Position numbers and translations under genes: made by a program. A stretch of 64,000 nucleotides of DNA, taken from NCBI GenBank assembly GCA_947652115.1, contig OX393566.1, positions 16,182,427-16,246,426 on the forward strand, given 5' to 3'. Below the pieces are notes generated by a model. The model ran no database searches, had not been told where the DNA came from, and saw only the letters and a program-made list of their open reading frames with translations. Each line of letters opens with the position of its first letter. Position 1 is the first letter of the stretch. The stretch is from Blastomussa wellsi (taxonomy: Eukaryota; Cnidaria; Anthozoa; Scleractinia; Plerogyridae). Positions 21,488 to 32,760 of the stretch are shown here, piece by piece.

Positions 21488-24243
21488 ATGGCAGTCGATG
21501 CTCAAGAGAATGAAGTGAAGTCAAGCGAAAATATTAGCGAAAAAGCTTCCGTACCTCTTTCAGACTATGCTAATAAGTTGGAGCCAAAGGTAAAAAAACG
21601 TTACCTCGAAAAAATATCAGCAATTGGGATCTATCCTGTGTTAATCGAGGGAAAGAACTTCCAACCCGATTGTTTACCTCCGGTGGAATCAACAGATCTA
21701 CTATTTTACCTTGTCTTAGAGACAAGTTACTACGCAAAACAGCAATTTAAAGCATTTCAAAGCCTTCAAGCGTACAACCAGATGGCATCTGGATTTATTT
21801 CAAGTGTACAGGGCCACATAGTCAAGGATAATTTTGTAGTTTTAGCGAAGGTAAGACATTCGCAGAGAATGAACAACTCGTTGATTCCAGTGTGGATTAT
21901 TACCGAAAAGCAAGGAACTATTATTTCTGCTCATTGCTGTGGCTGTAAGGCTGGTCTTGTGGAATCCTGCTCCCACGTAGCTAGCGTACTCTTTTACCTC
22001 GAGACATGGACAAAAATAAATGGAAAAATGTCATGCACGCAAGTGAAGTGTTCGTGGATTCTACCTTCGTATGTAAAGGAAGTCGAGTACGCAAAAGTTC
22101 ACGATATCAATTTTACTTCAGCAAAGAAAATGAAAGCTGACTTGGATGCAACCTTAGATAGGGTTTTCGACATATCGCAGGGCAATAACCTGGCAGAGGA
22201 GCCAAAAATTGAGTCTAAAAGTGTGCAGCTCCGTCGGAAGAGGAGATGAATTCTTTCTATGCTGAACTGAACAATTGTAAATTCAAGCCCATAGCCCTCA
22301 GTCTAGTTCCTCCTTTCGCCGAGAGCTTTGTGCTAAAAAGCCGCGAAGTTCCAACTATTCAGGATTTGTCAGATCCCAATTATCAAGACCTTGAATATCC
22401 CGAACTTCTGCAGGTTTGTTTGGACAAAGAAATAGAACTTTCCGAAGAGCAAAGGTTGCAGATTGAGGAAGACACAAGAAGCCAGTCGCAGGGAGCTAAT
22501 TTTTACAAACACCGAGCTGGAAGGATTGGAGCCTCCCAAAGCAAAGTAGCATCGCACACAAATCCAGCATTACCTTCGCAGTCTCTAATTCAATCAATTT
22601 GTTATCCGGAATTAAACAAAGTATTTTCTAAAGCAATAATGCATGGGTGTAAACATGAGGGACTAGCAATAAGTGCTTATGAACATGTCATGAAGGAGAA
22701 ACACAAAAATTTCAAAATAGTAAAGTGTGGTATGTTCATCAACAAAAAATACCCCTGGCTACATGCTACCCCAGACTTTCTCTGTTCTTGTGACTGTTGT
22801 GGGGAAGGGTGTGGAGAGGTCAAGTGTCCCTTTTGCATTGACAATTGTGACTTTGAGAGCTATGTTTCTAAAAGTTCGTCATGTTTGAGAAAACACAGTG
22901 CTGGTAATTTTTGGCTTAAAAAAGAACACGAGTATTTCTACCAAACACAGCAGCAGCTTTTTACTGTGGAAAGAAAGTACTGTGACTTTGTTGTGTGTGC
23001 TTTTGATGGGTGTGGTGCCACCAAATTTTTTCACCAGCGAATTCTGCCTGAGGAATTTTGCCCAAGCTCACTAAATTTTGGTGAACATGCATTCTGCCTG
23101 AAGTGCTTGGTAAATGGTACACTAGGAAGCACTTTATGGCTCAAGTCCAAACTGATATACAACCAGAACCAGGTGGCATTTGCTATTGCAGAAAGAACAC
23201 TGCTGAAAAAGGTGTCCTTTGTTGTAATCCCAAATGTCCGATTGTTTCTTTTCATTTATCATGTCTCAAGATTGAAAGCATTCCAAAAACTTGGTACTGC
23301 CCCCATTGCAGAAACTTACCAGAGTTCAAGAAATCAAGGAAAGCCAAAATGAAAGAAGCAAAGGAAAAAAAGGATCCCAATGTCCCTAACCCAGCTATGA
23401 AGTATGACTTCATCTGCATGTGTAAATCAAAACCCAGTGAATCTGAAAAACTGCTACACTGCCATAATGAATCATGCGAGAATGGCAGGTATTTTCACCT
23501 TAACTGCCTAAAGTACAAGAGGATGCCTAATAATAGCCAGACTACATGGATCTGCCCATCTTGCCGCAAAAAGGTGAAAGTGAGCCGCCCACAAAAAGAT
23601 GATGATGATGATGTGACTTTTATTCAAACTTTGTGCACACCAACTGAGAAGTACAAAATCTTTGATGAGACTTGGTGATAACGAGTTGAACCTAATTTCA
23701 TCACCCACAGGATGGCTTGATTGTGTTATCATACATGAGGCTCAAATTATTTTAGCAAATATAAACAAAAACATTACTGGATTTCAGAGACCAACACTTG
23801 GTCCTGTAGGGCAGTTTGATATTGTAACTTCTGACTTTGTACAGATTCTCCATGTTAACAACAACCACTGGGTATGTGTTAGTTCTATCAACTGTGCTCT
23901 AGGCTATGTTAATCTAATGGACAGTCTGTCCAAACCTGCACTATCGCAACAAATTCTGGACTTGGTTAAAAACTTACTTGGCCCCATTTACAAGGGAATC
24001 AACCAGCTGCCTGTTCAGCAACAACTAAATACGAGTGACTGTGGGGTATTTGCAATAGCATTCGCCACATGTCTTGTGTATGGGCTAAACCCATCGCAAG
24101 TACGTTTTAATATAGCAATGATGCGCCCCCACTTGCTTAAATTTTTAAAAGCCCGTGCCAACCATTTAACTAATAATATCTACCCAGTGTTCATAATAAC
24201 ATTCCAGGTCAGTTTGTTTAAAGCAGGATTAAGCTATCACTGA
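21488..24243 (+). pseudogene. SWIM zinc finger-YqaJ nuclease-PHD-PHD-Ulp1 gene, frame-broken
   Basis: Four consecutive frames form one domain string. At 21,488-22,249 lies a SWIM zinc finger (CCGC...SCSH). At 22,250-23,095 lies a YqaJ-type exonuclease with [15 protein letters not shown] and GEVKCP, giving the D...E-x-K metal site. At 23,095-23,660 lie two PHD fingers (CYCRK...CPHCR and CMCKS...CPSCR). At 23,662-24,243 lies a Ulp1/C48 cysteine protease with NNHWV, MDSLS and NTSDCGVF as His, Asp and Cys. Frames switch at about 22,245, 23,090 and 23,670, so this copy cannot make the full protein unless those are assembly errors. The start is taken as the ATG at 21,488. Similar strings occur in cnidarians and lancelets. 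A mobile-element origin is likely but unproven. Confidence 0.7.
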
Positions 24244-24523
24244 TTCAGCTGATCTGCAAAATATAGACTTTTGTCTTCATTTGGCTCCAAAATAATATTG
24301 TGTTTTAAAATCCAAATTGAAAACCCTAACATTAATCAGCTTTAAACAACAAAGCCCGGGTGTTATTATTTCAATCAAATGGAACAATTCCAGGGCAAAG
24401 GTTTACCAAGGCAGAGCAGACATTGATAATCCTGTCAATCATAGTCGATGCTTCTTGAGATCCATTAGGGTTACACATTAAAAAATCAATCGGAAGAGTT
24501 CCACTTAAAATGGTGTACTTCCT

Positions 24524-25744
24524 TCACAGAAGACCAATGACCCGCTCCACATGGATTCGTACATTTGCTATGCCCCTGGTTCCTTCCACATCCACTGGGT
24601 CCAGTTGTTCTTTACCACGAGTGAAGGCAGGAATTGCCAACTGTGCATGCTTAAACATAAGGGATTCTTGAATGGTAAACCCCCTATTTGCCAGGACAAG
24701 GTCGCCTGGTAACAGCTTGTCTAGTATGCCACAATTATCCGTCAAATATTTGTCAGAAGTTCTCCCTCCCCAAGCCTTAGAGACAAATGAAATTGTTGCC
24801 TGTGGAGTTATGCCTATCAAGACCTTCACAGTGTTGTGATGTTTGTAGTTAGAGAAAGTTTGTGCACGTGCCATTAGGTTTTGACGGTCTCTCAATAAAC
24901 ACGTCAAAACAGTCGATGATTACTGTAGTCTTCTTCCCGAACAAGTACTGAAAGCATTGCGGCATGGTTTGCCACAATTCCTCACGTTCTGGCCACTTAA
25001 TTAAAGGCCGCAGCCTTACATCCATCACGACCATCCACGCCTGGAATGTTCTTGACACAGTAGAAACCGAAACATTAAATCGGTAAGCGAGATCTTCCAA
25101 AGGCATATTTAGTCTAAGCTTCATCAAGGTCATGACAAATTCTTGAAAACGAGTAATATGTTGGGCCTTTCGAGTTATGAAGGGATTAAGTCGAAGGTAA
25201 ACAGATTTCAACGTGTCAAGCGAAGGTAATCCGGTATAAAAATTTACTTTCTTGTTGTCGTTCCGAAATTCATCTTCGCAAAATGGTCGCTGCGGTGGCA
25301 CTCCAGCTACTAAATAATCAAACTCCTCTGTTTGTGTACTGGAATCGACACACTTTGGAGGTTCTTTGGCAAAGGAAATATCTGAAATCGGTTCACCCGC
25401 TTCATTCAACTTAAGTTTCTTTGCTGCGATTTCCTCTGCAAGCACGCGTTCTCTCTCTTCTTGTTCCTTTCGCTTCCTTTCTTTCTCATTAGCTCTCTGT
25501 CCTCTTTGCGATGCTTGGTCAATGTTTCCTCTTTCCACACTCTTTTTATGGCCCAGGTTTAAAGTCAGCACCCAGTCAACATTGTATTTATCCCAACTTT
25601 TCGCTGCTCTTCCTGAGACGAAATGGCGACTGCATACACGATCATTTGCGAGAATCTTTTCACTCAAATCAGACCGACTTATTGCAGAAATCCAACGCGA
25701 TCGCCGTTCAAAGGATAATTTTTCTGGTTTGTGACTACTGATGG
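24524..25744 (-). pseudogene. THAP-type IS5/Harbinger-like DDE transposase, truncated
   Basis: The 5' part has a C-terminal THAP half (CSRHF) and a coiled coil. The catalytic region follows: a helix-turn-helix ([19 protein letters not shown]), [13 protein letters not shown] with the first Asp, GGRTSDK, then [10 protein letters not shown] and RIHVER with the Glu. The second Asp, normally in ADRGF, is Asn here. An extra base in an A-run near 24,885 breaks the frame between the two catalytic halves. The N-terminal zinc cysteines are missing because element A begins at about 25,745-25,767. This copy is dead in three independent ways. Confidence 0.72.
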
Positions 25745-25766
25745 GACTCGAGCAAAATGAAGATCT

Positions 25767-25947
25767 GTACAAAGCTAATTGTGTGATCTGTTTATTGGCG
25801 GCTAGTTTGATGCGCAGAGAGATGAAAATTACTAGGATTTGGAGTAAATATGCCACCAGCGTGACGGTTTTATGAATTGTAAACATTGAATATACAGAAA
25901 CTGTAACTTGTTAGATCTCAAACATCAAAGGTGGGGGAAAAACCAGC
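25767..25947 (-). repeat. Element A repeat B2
   Basis: About 92% identical to B1 at 26,232-26,413. Forms the 3' end of element A and abuts the truncated THAP transposase. Confidence 0.85.
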
Positions 25948-26012
25948 CAAAACATCATTACGAAATAACCCAAGAAACAGCCGGGATGGAGTGCCGGGGA
26001 AGGCGGAGGGAA

Positions 26013-26208
26013 AATTGAGTCAAAGACTGACGTTTTTCATTCGTTGCTATCTGAACCAACAATGAATCACAAAGCATTGATTGCATGATTTGAGCCTGCA
26101 CAGAATTCTAACTATTTCCCTATCTCCATCCCAGATGCAGATACGACAAACAACCAGGAAATTAGCCCGTCACAAAAATGTCATTAAGCCATAAGCTTAA
26201 TGGGTGTT
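26013..26208 (-). repeat. Element A repeat A2
   Basis: About 95% identical to A1 at 49,405-49,600, on the far side of the nested insertions. Together with B1 and B2 it gives the Ngaro-type terminal arrangement. Confidence 0.88.
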
Positions 26209-26231
26209 TTTTGTTTAGGACCAATCATCGT

Positions 26232-26413
26232 GTACAAAGCTAATTGCATGATCTGTTTGTTGGCGCCTAGTTTGATGCACAGAGAGATGACAACTACTAG
26301 GATTTGGAGTAAATATGCCACCAGCGTGGCGGTTTAATAAATGATAAACATTGAATATACAGAAACTGTAACTTGTTAGATCTCAAATATCAAAGGTGGG
26401 GGAAAAACCCGCC
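26232..26413 (-). repeat. Element A repeat B1
   Basis: Partner of B2 (25,767-25,947), lying next to A2 as expected for Ngaro-type elements. Confidence 0.85.
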
Positions 26414-26493
26414 ATAAGCCACAAACTTGTGGCCACCCCACCGGCCAACGAACAGATTACGTGAAAAGAGATTACTGGCAAATACATGCAAAA

Positions 26494-26853
26494 GGACGTC
26501 GCAGCCCATGCTTGAACGACGTGTACAAATAGAACTATCGTATAGAAAAGCAGCGGCCTGCAGCCCATGTCTGAACAGACCTATGCTTTGTAAAATCATA
26601 ACATTAAACTTAGATCCAAGTGTGGATAGTTTAGGAACTCGTGAACAAGACAGTTAGTCCACAGCCCATGTCTGAACAAACCTTTGCCTTGTAACGTGTG
26701 GCTTAATACTGTGTACAGTTAACACTAAGCATTAAGCAAATGATTGATCGCCCTAATCTAGCAAGAATAGCAGCCCATGACTGAACTATTCTGGAGTATT
26801 TAGAAAGGATAAATTCGCGTGCCCATGAAATAGCAGCCCTTGTCTGAACTAAA
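26494..26853 (-). repeat. Hairpin array of element A (five units)
   Basis: Five units share the loop CAGCCCATG-CTGAA but have different stems that mostly still pair, for example ACGTCG/CGACGT at 26,496 and AGAATAG/CTATTCT at 26,764. The array lies in the 3' untranslated part just after the recombinase gene. The changing but paired stems argue for selection on RNA or single-stranded DNA structure. Confidence 0.7.
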
Positions 26854-26877
26854 TCAGGGACGTCAAAATTAGCAGCT

Positions 26878-27804
26878 TTAATCATTTTGGGCATTAGCCG
26901 ACAAAGCACCTGAACGTAGGTACGTTTTAAACGCATCAGATTGCCAGCGACCAAGTTTGCGAATTCGGGAATCAGAGAAACCTTGCTCTGAAGCATGAGT
27001 TGCGGCTCCAATGCGGAAACTATGGCCTTTATAACGGTTTGTGTCTAAACCACAAGAAACAAGGCAGCGTTTTAATTCAGTATTGAACGAGCTGATGGTG
27101 ACCGGGCGCAGATCACTTTCACAAAATAGAGGACCAGGAGCAGCGCCTCTCATGCCACAGTAATCTAGTAGTGTTTGGACTGGGCAAACTAACACAGAAT
27201 TTTCTCTTGCGATTAGGATTTCAAAGGCTTTATTCGCTGTGTTGTGTTTGAATTTTCGTATTGTCAACTTGGCCATACTAATGCTCCCGTTTGATGATAT
27301 AAAACAAAGATCGTCATATTGCAGAACATCCCCGCCCGAATCCACATTTTTGGCCGCTAGCTCTCCGATGCGAAAGAAACCATAAAAAGCCGTCGTAAAC
27401 ATTGCAGCATATCGCTTCCTTTGTGCCGCCGAGGAATTAGTCGAACACAACGAACTTACTAACTGGTGAAGTAGTGGACGCGATATGGGCAGTCGGATAT
27501 CGGAAACTCTATTTCGGCCAGTTGCCGTTAACAGCTTTTGTATCAAAAAGGTTTTTGTTGGGTCACCAATACCCCTAAGACGGTGAACATAGCCGATGGC
27601 CGAGACATATGAGTGAATAGTAGCAACGGCAAATTTTTTGTAGCTAAGGTACGAAATGAATAAGGCTAAGGCGTCAATTGACACAGGGATTAGGTGGGTT
27701 TTGCAAGCACTGTAGAATCTAGCATGAAACTGCCGATAACACGTCCACGCATGCTGATACGCTTTTTGAGATCCGGCTGTTAGACTAGAATTGAGAGCGA
27801 CCAA
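26878..27804 (-). CDS. Element A tyrosine recombinase (308 aa)
   Basis: An open frame of 308 codons. It contains FFRIGELA (first Arg), KFKHN (Lys region), HSFRIGAAT (His-x-x-Arg), LGRW.SDAF (His/Trp) and TYLR (Tyr nucleophile), the full catalytic set of DIRS/Ngaro recombinases. The enzyme inserts the circular cDNA without making a target duplication. The frame looks intact, but the element as a whole is interrupted. The start codon is uncertain because the protein may begin as a continuation of pol. Confidence 0.82.
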   Translation of the reverse strand: MVALNSSLTAGSQKAYQHAWTCYRQFHARFYSACKTHLIPVSIDALALFISYLSYKKFAVATIHSYVSAIGYVHRLRGIGDPTKTFLIQKLLTATGRNRVSDIRLPISRPLLHQLVSSLCSTNSSAAQRKRYAAMFTTAFYGFFRIGELAAKNVDSGGDVLQYDDLCFISSNGSISMAKLTIRKFKHNTANKAFEILIARENSVLVCPVQTLLDYCGMRGAAPGPLFCESDLRPVTISSFNTELKRCLVSCGLDTNRYKGHSFRIGAATHASEQGFSDSRIRKLGRWQSDAFKTYLRSGALSANAQND

Positions 27805-28777
27805 TTCCTGGGCTGAAGGTTCTTGGGAACTGGCGTTGGGAATTCGTCCATTGCAGGGGATATTGCCTTGAACTGCTCTATCTGAAAACGGGAGATTAAG
27901 TCGGCGCGCTCGTTAAGCTTCCCTGGAAGATGACGAGCCGTGAAGAAAATATTGAATTTAAGAGTAGTTAAGACCATATCCCTGATGAGAATCATAACTA
28001 TCTTATGTTTAGACGTCTGCTTATTGATTATGTCCACTAAGGCAGCGTTATTGGTCACGAACGTCACACATTTATCCGCCAACTGATCTCCCCATATATG
28101 TAACGCAATTACGATAGGAAACCATTCTAATACCGTGATGTTCAGTGATTGCCAAGATTTTCGCAAGACTGCTTACTTTTGGCTATTAACAAAAAGTCAT
28201 CCAAAACGTGTATTATCTCGTCGGCCTGAAAGATTTGCTTGGCGGCCCACTCGAGTGCCGTACTAAATCGCTCCAAAATGGCGCACGATGACCTACAGCC
28301 CATTGGGAGGCAGCGATCGAAGTAATAATTCCCTTGCCATTTCATCCCCAGTAAAGGATAGTCCTCCGGGTGAATCGGAATAATTCTAAAGGCAGATTTG
28401 ATATCAGTTTTAGCGAGATAACAGCCAACTCCTAAATGTTTTACAAACACTATTGCATCTTGAATGGACATATAGCGTACCGAAGAAAAGTGTACCGGAA
28501 TTCCTGAATTTACCGAATTCTCATGCGGATATGATAAATGTTGTATAAGTCGAAACTCATTGAGTGCTTTCTTAGGGACGATTCCTAATGGTGACACGAC
28601 AAAATTATCAAACGGCGGGGCGCTAAATGGGCCTGCAACCCTACCGGCTTCGATTTCCTGTAATTTATCCATTACGATGTTTGGTTGATCCTTGGCACTA
28701 AGCAAATTTGGAGATTCGAAGCTTGATCTTAAATTAGAGTAATGAATATGAAACCCATATGAGAAGCCTTGTATCAA
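27780..28777 (-). pseudogene. Element A reverse transcriptase and RNase H, 3' part
   Basis: The 28,142-28,777 frame carries FRLIQHLSYP, AKTDIKSAFR, the catalytic HVLDDFLLI box and a PMGCRSSC motif, as in Ngaro RT. The 27,780-28,166 frame carries RNase H and the HLPGKLNERADLIS tail. A frame change and a probable deletion lie near 28,150. The RT begins abruptly at 28,786, where element B is inserted. Its missing N-terminal part is at 35,403-35,470. Confidence 0.78.
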
Positions 28778-28787
28778 AAAGTTTTTT

Positions 28788-29017
28788 ATGCCTTTCTCCC
28801 CTCCCAGACTAGGAGTTTACAAGTCATAGGTGGGCTGCATATCCGCGCTCGTTTACTGGGCCCTAGAATAAGGACAGACAATCAAGGATGGAGTTAAATG
28901 GCTAAGGGCAAAGGCCCAAAGCCGATTTAATCATTAAAAGTTCCATTTAATATTTACAAGAGCAATTGGCTCTAAAAATTGTGTTGAGCCCAGTAAAGGT
29001 GAGGGCATAAAAACGCC
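28788..29017 (-). repeat. Element B repeat B2
   Basis: Practically identical to 29,371-29,599 over 230 bases. Confidence 0.9.
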
Positions 29018-29077
29018 AAACAAGCCTAACTAAAATCACATAAGGACCATGCGGTCAGGACAAGGGGAGGAGGAGGG

Positions 29078-29370
29078 ACGTGAAATCAAACGTGTGATCC
29101 AGCGAAGCAAAGCAAGAATGAATGAATGAACAACAGCTTAGTAGCCAGGCCACGACACCACATCGCAAGCGGGGGGCTCAATACATTGAGAAAACCATAC
29201 CCCTTGTCCAGGCCCCCGCACGTGTCCCCATGCTGTTGCATAACAATAACCAATTACATAACAAGTCTGTGCACGTGCCTACTAAAAGACAATGCTTACA
29301 AAATCTCTATTACAAAATCTCCGGGAAGAAAGACATAAAATTTCTATTCGCATGGCAAATAATCTCTTTA
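29078..29370 (-). repeat. Element B repeat A2
   Basis: 293 bases, nearly identical to A1 at 35,110-35,402. B1 follows directly at 29,371. Confidence 0.9.
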
Positions 29371-29599
29371 TGCCTTTCTCCCCTCCCAGACTAGGAGTTT
29401 ACAAGTCATAGGTGGGCTGCATATCCGCGCTCGTTTACTGGGCCCTAGAATAAGGACAGACAATCAAGGATGGAGTTAAATGGCTAAGGGCAAAGGCCCA
29501 AAGCCGATTTAATCATTAAAAGTTCCATTTAATATTTACAAGAGCAATTGGCTCTAAAAATTGTGTTGAGCCCAGTAAAGGTGAGGGCATAAAAACGCC
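29371..29599 (-). repeat. Element B repeat B1
   Basis: Partner of B2. Abuts A2 without a gap. Confidence 0.9.
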
Positions 29600-29730
29600 A
29601 CAGCAGAATGATAACATCATGCTGCCGCCCCACCCAAGGGAAATGCAGCCCATAAAGTAGAATGCTTCGATAAGAGAACAAGATAAAAAGCGCTGACTGA
29701 AAGCCTAAAAGCCAACCTTTGCAGGGCAGG

Positions 29731-30212
29731 GTGAACAGCTGCCCTTGCCAATCTGTTCCACCCACCCTGACCAAAAGAACATTTAAACATTACAAGAACT
29801 GATGCCCTTGCCACTCAGTTTCAAATTGCATAGTACAATAGGGGGATTCCCCACTAGAATACCCTAAGGCTCTCACTTAAACTATTACAGCCATTTAATA
29901 CAGGGCCGGACGAACAGCTGCCCTTGCTAATCTGTTCCCCCAACCCTGACAATGAAAAATCAATGTTGTACAATATACTAAAACAATATGAACTGCTGCC
30001 CTTGCCATTCAGTTCACAAATCCTTAGCCCAAAGGGGGAAATCCCCAATATTTAATAAAAACAAAAGAAGTGGACTTAAATTGTACAGTAGAGCTGCCAA
30101 CTATTACTGCGAGCAAGGGGAACTGCTGCCCTTGCTAATCAGCACCCCTTGCTCCTTGAAAGAAACGTCACCGAAGAGGCGACGAGACTGCTGCCCTTGC
30201 AAATCAGTCCCA
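29731..30212 (-). repeat. Hairpin array 1 of element B (six units, loop CTGCCCTTGC)
   Basis: Six units at about 29,731, 29,795, 29,903, 29,989, 30,109 and 30,186 share the core TGCCCTTGC followed by two to four variable bases. Their stems differ but pair: GAACAG/CTGTTC, GAACTG/CAGTTC, GACTG/CAGTC, and an outer GAGCAAGGGG/CCCCTTGCTC at 30,109. The array lies between the recombinase stop and B1, in the 3' untranslated region of the transcript. Confidence 0.82.
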
Positions 30213-30274
30213 CCACCCCTCAGTGACACGCACCAGACTTCCCCCGCAAGCCAAGTGCATGTAACAATGGTAAG

Positions 30275-31177
30275 CTAACATGTAAGTGAAGGCATCCTTA
30301 TGTATTTAAGAAAAGCATTAGACTTCCAACGACCCAAAGCCCTGATTTGAGCATCAGACATTCCCCGTTCTGCAGCATAGGATGCAGCGCCAATTCGAAA
30401 ACTATGGCCTTTGTAACGCGTGGAGTCGAGCCCGCAAGCCTTCAACACCAACGAAAGGAGTTCAGCGAAATTGGTCCGTGTAACTGGGCTATCATCAGAG
30501 TTACGAAAAAGTGGGCCAGGGCCGTTGCCCCGCAAGGGTAAATACTCTAGAAGCAATTGAACTGGGCAGCAAGAATGACGACGATGTAACGTCACAGAAA
30601 AAGGACGCTGATTGTAATTATGCTTGAAATTGCCAAACGTGAGTTTAAAAGCCACAACCCGCTTGGAGGAATCTAACAACTTAGTTAACTGATGAACCTG
30701 CAAGGGGACATCAACATCTTTTGGTGAATTATAAGTGATCTCCCCAATTCGCAAGAAGGCAAAAAATGCTATAGAGCACATTGCCCTGAATTGAAGACTT
30801 TGGTAATGGGTAACAGTTAGCTGGGCCGATGACTCGAGAATTCTGTTAAGCACCAGAAGTGTGATAGGTAGGCGGCTATCCAGGCGTGAACCTATCTTAC
30901 CATAGCCTTTTAGAATCTGAATAATAAAGAAGGCTTTAGTAGGGTCAGCCAGGCCCAAGAATTTGTGAGAATAGCCCAATGCAGAAACATATGAACTCAC
31001 AGTCGATGGAGCGTATTTTTTGTCGTACATGTAAGCAATAAAAAGAGCCAATGTATGAGGCGCGACAGGAAACGGTTTGTTTACGGACTGAAAGATTGTT
31101 GTGAGAAATTGGTAAAATAATTTCCATGCCCGCCGATATGGTTGGAATAGACGAAGGCTGAAGGCTCGACTTAGCAA
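30275..31177 (-). CDS. Element B tyrosine recombinase (300 aa)
   Basis: Intact 300-codon frame six bases after the RT stop. Catalytic motifs: FLRIGEI (Arg), NFKHNYNQ (Lys), HSFRIGAASYA (His-x-x-Arg), LGRWKSNAF and KYIR (Tyr). It would resolve or insert double-stranded cDNA circles at a short target. Homologous to the element A enzyme, but clearly a different family at sequence level. Confidence 0.88.
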   Translation of the reverse strand: MLSRAFSLRLFQPYRRAWKLFYQFLTTIFQSVNKPFPVAPHTLALFIAYMYDKKYAPSTVSSYVSALGYSHKFLGLADPTKAFFIIQILKGYGKIGSRLDSRLPITLLVLNRILESSAQLTVTHYQSLQFRAMCSIAFFAFLRIGEITYNSPKDVDVPLQVHQLTKLLDSSKRVVAFKLTFGNFKHNYNQRPFSVTLHRRHSCCPVQLLLEYLPLRGNGPGPLFRNSDDSPVTRTNFAELLSLVLKACGLDSTRYKGHSFRIGAASYAAERGMSDAQIRALGRWKSNAFLKYIRMPSLTC

Positions 31178-31183
31178 GCATAG

Positions 31184-32760
31184 TTACAATAGGACCCAAT
31201 TCTGTGGCCGCAGATACTGGGGAATCTCTGTGGGCAAGGAATCCATTTGAGGAGGTGCCAGGTGCCGGAAAGTTTGGACCTGCAAGCGAGACAGAGCAAC
31301 AGCCATTTTGTTGTGAACTCCTGGTATGTGTTTGGCCTTAAACAAAATGTTGTAGTGTAAACAAATTGAAACCAGCTTTCGCACAAAAGCCATCAGAGAT
31401 TTATCTTTACAAGTTTGTCTGTTTATCACATGAACCAAAGATTCATTGTCAGTGAAAAACAAAATGCACTGATTGCTCATCGCTGCACCCCAGAGGTATA
31501 AGCTAAGTACAATAGGATAAAACTCTAGAATGGCAATGTTTTGGTACTGCCAACTTGAGGGCCATTTCCCATAGCACCAGTGAGACCCAAATAAAGCCCC
31601 AAAACCCAAGGCACCTGAAGCATCGGTAAAAAGATTTAGCTTGGATGAACTAAGCCAGGTATCCTCAAGGAAGAAAGACTTGCCATTGAAATTGGACAAG
31701 AAAGACAACCATAAATTTAAATCCTCCTTGACCTCTCTGTTCAGTCTAATACAATGATTAGGCATGCGAACCCCCACCGTCAAATCGATAAGCCGACGCA
31801 AGAAGGCTCGACCCGGCCTTTTAACTGAACACACAAAATTTAAGAGGCCCACAAGTGATTGTATTTCCTTAAGTGTGACTTTTTTGCGACGACTAAATTC
31901 CAAAATGAGGGAAATGCATTTCTCAATTTTATCCAGGGGCAAGCGAGCCTCCGACAGAATCGAGTCTAGTTCTATGCCTGCAAAAGACATAGAGGTAGCG
32001 GGACCACAGGTCTTCTCTGGTGCAATGGGAATACCCAGATACGAACAAAGTGACAAAAATAAATCTAACTGCTGTTGACAGAGTTGTTCTGAAGGAGCAA
32101 CTAAAAGGAAGTCATCAAGGAGATGCAAAATAAAATCAATTTTTAACTTGTTATGAGCAACCCACTCCACTGCTGTGCTAAAAGTTTCGAAAGTCAAACA
32201 AGATGAAGAACAGCCCATAGGCATGCAGCGATCATAATAGTACAGCCCCCTCCACTGCATCCCAAGGAGACCATAATCATCAGGGTGGATAGGAATAATC
32301 CGAAAAGCATTTTTGATGTCTGTCTTGGCTAGAAAGCAACCGGGGCCCGCCCTCTTGATGAGCTCTATGGCGCCATCAATCGTAGCATACTGAACACTGG
32401 TATGCTCAGGTGGTATGCCATCATTAACAGATGACCCCTTAGGAAACGATAAATGGTGAATAAGGCGGAACTCGCCAGGCACCTTCTTAGGCACAACCCC
32501 CAAGAGGGAAATCCAAAATGGGGACAGTGGAGGAGACTTAAATGGCCCTGCTAGCCGTTGCGCTTCAAGCTCTTTTTTGAGTTTAGAATCAACTGCTGAA
32601 GGATTATCTAATGCAGACAACAAATTCTTAGCTGTGCGCGACTGGCGCGCACCTTGGAAATGAATCGGAAAGCCCTGTGTAAAACCTGATAAAAGAAATT
32701 CAACAGTGGAATGGGTGTACCCTTTCAGCAAAAAACTTAATCTATTAACTCTTACTGGCA
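31184..32760 (-). CDS. Element B reverse transcriptase-RNase H
   Basis: The RT proper begins near 32,760 in a frame that overlaps the gag 3' end. The open frame extends upstream to 33,043 without an obvious start, so frameshifting, splicing or re-initiation may be used. Motifs: FRLIHHLSFP, AKTDIKNAFR, LHLLDDFLLV (catalytic Asp pair), MPMGCSSSC. RNase H follows with LFTDASGALGFG, and the frame ends with HIPGVHNKMA and a Pro/Gln tail. No stops or breaks are seen. The protein copies the element RNA in cytoplasmic particles. Confidence 0.85.

Noticed and set aside
21488..24243. Bacterial contamination (YqaJ nuclease, ATGA overlap at 22,246)
   Set aside because: PHD fingers, Ulp1 protease and flanking metazoan transposons show eukaryotic origin. 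The overlap is a frameshift point.
29126..29338. 70-codon frame conserved also at 35,160-35,372
   Set aside because: The two are the A2 and A1 repeats of one Ngaro-like element. Conservation reflects repeat identity, not coding.
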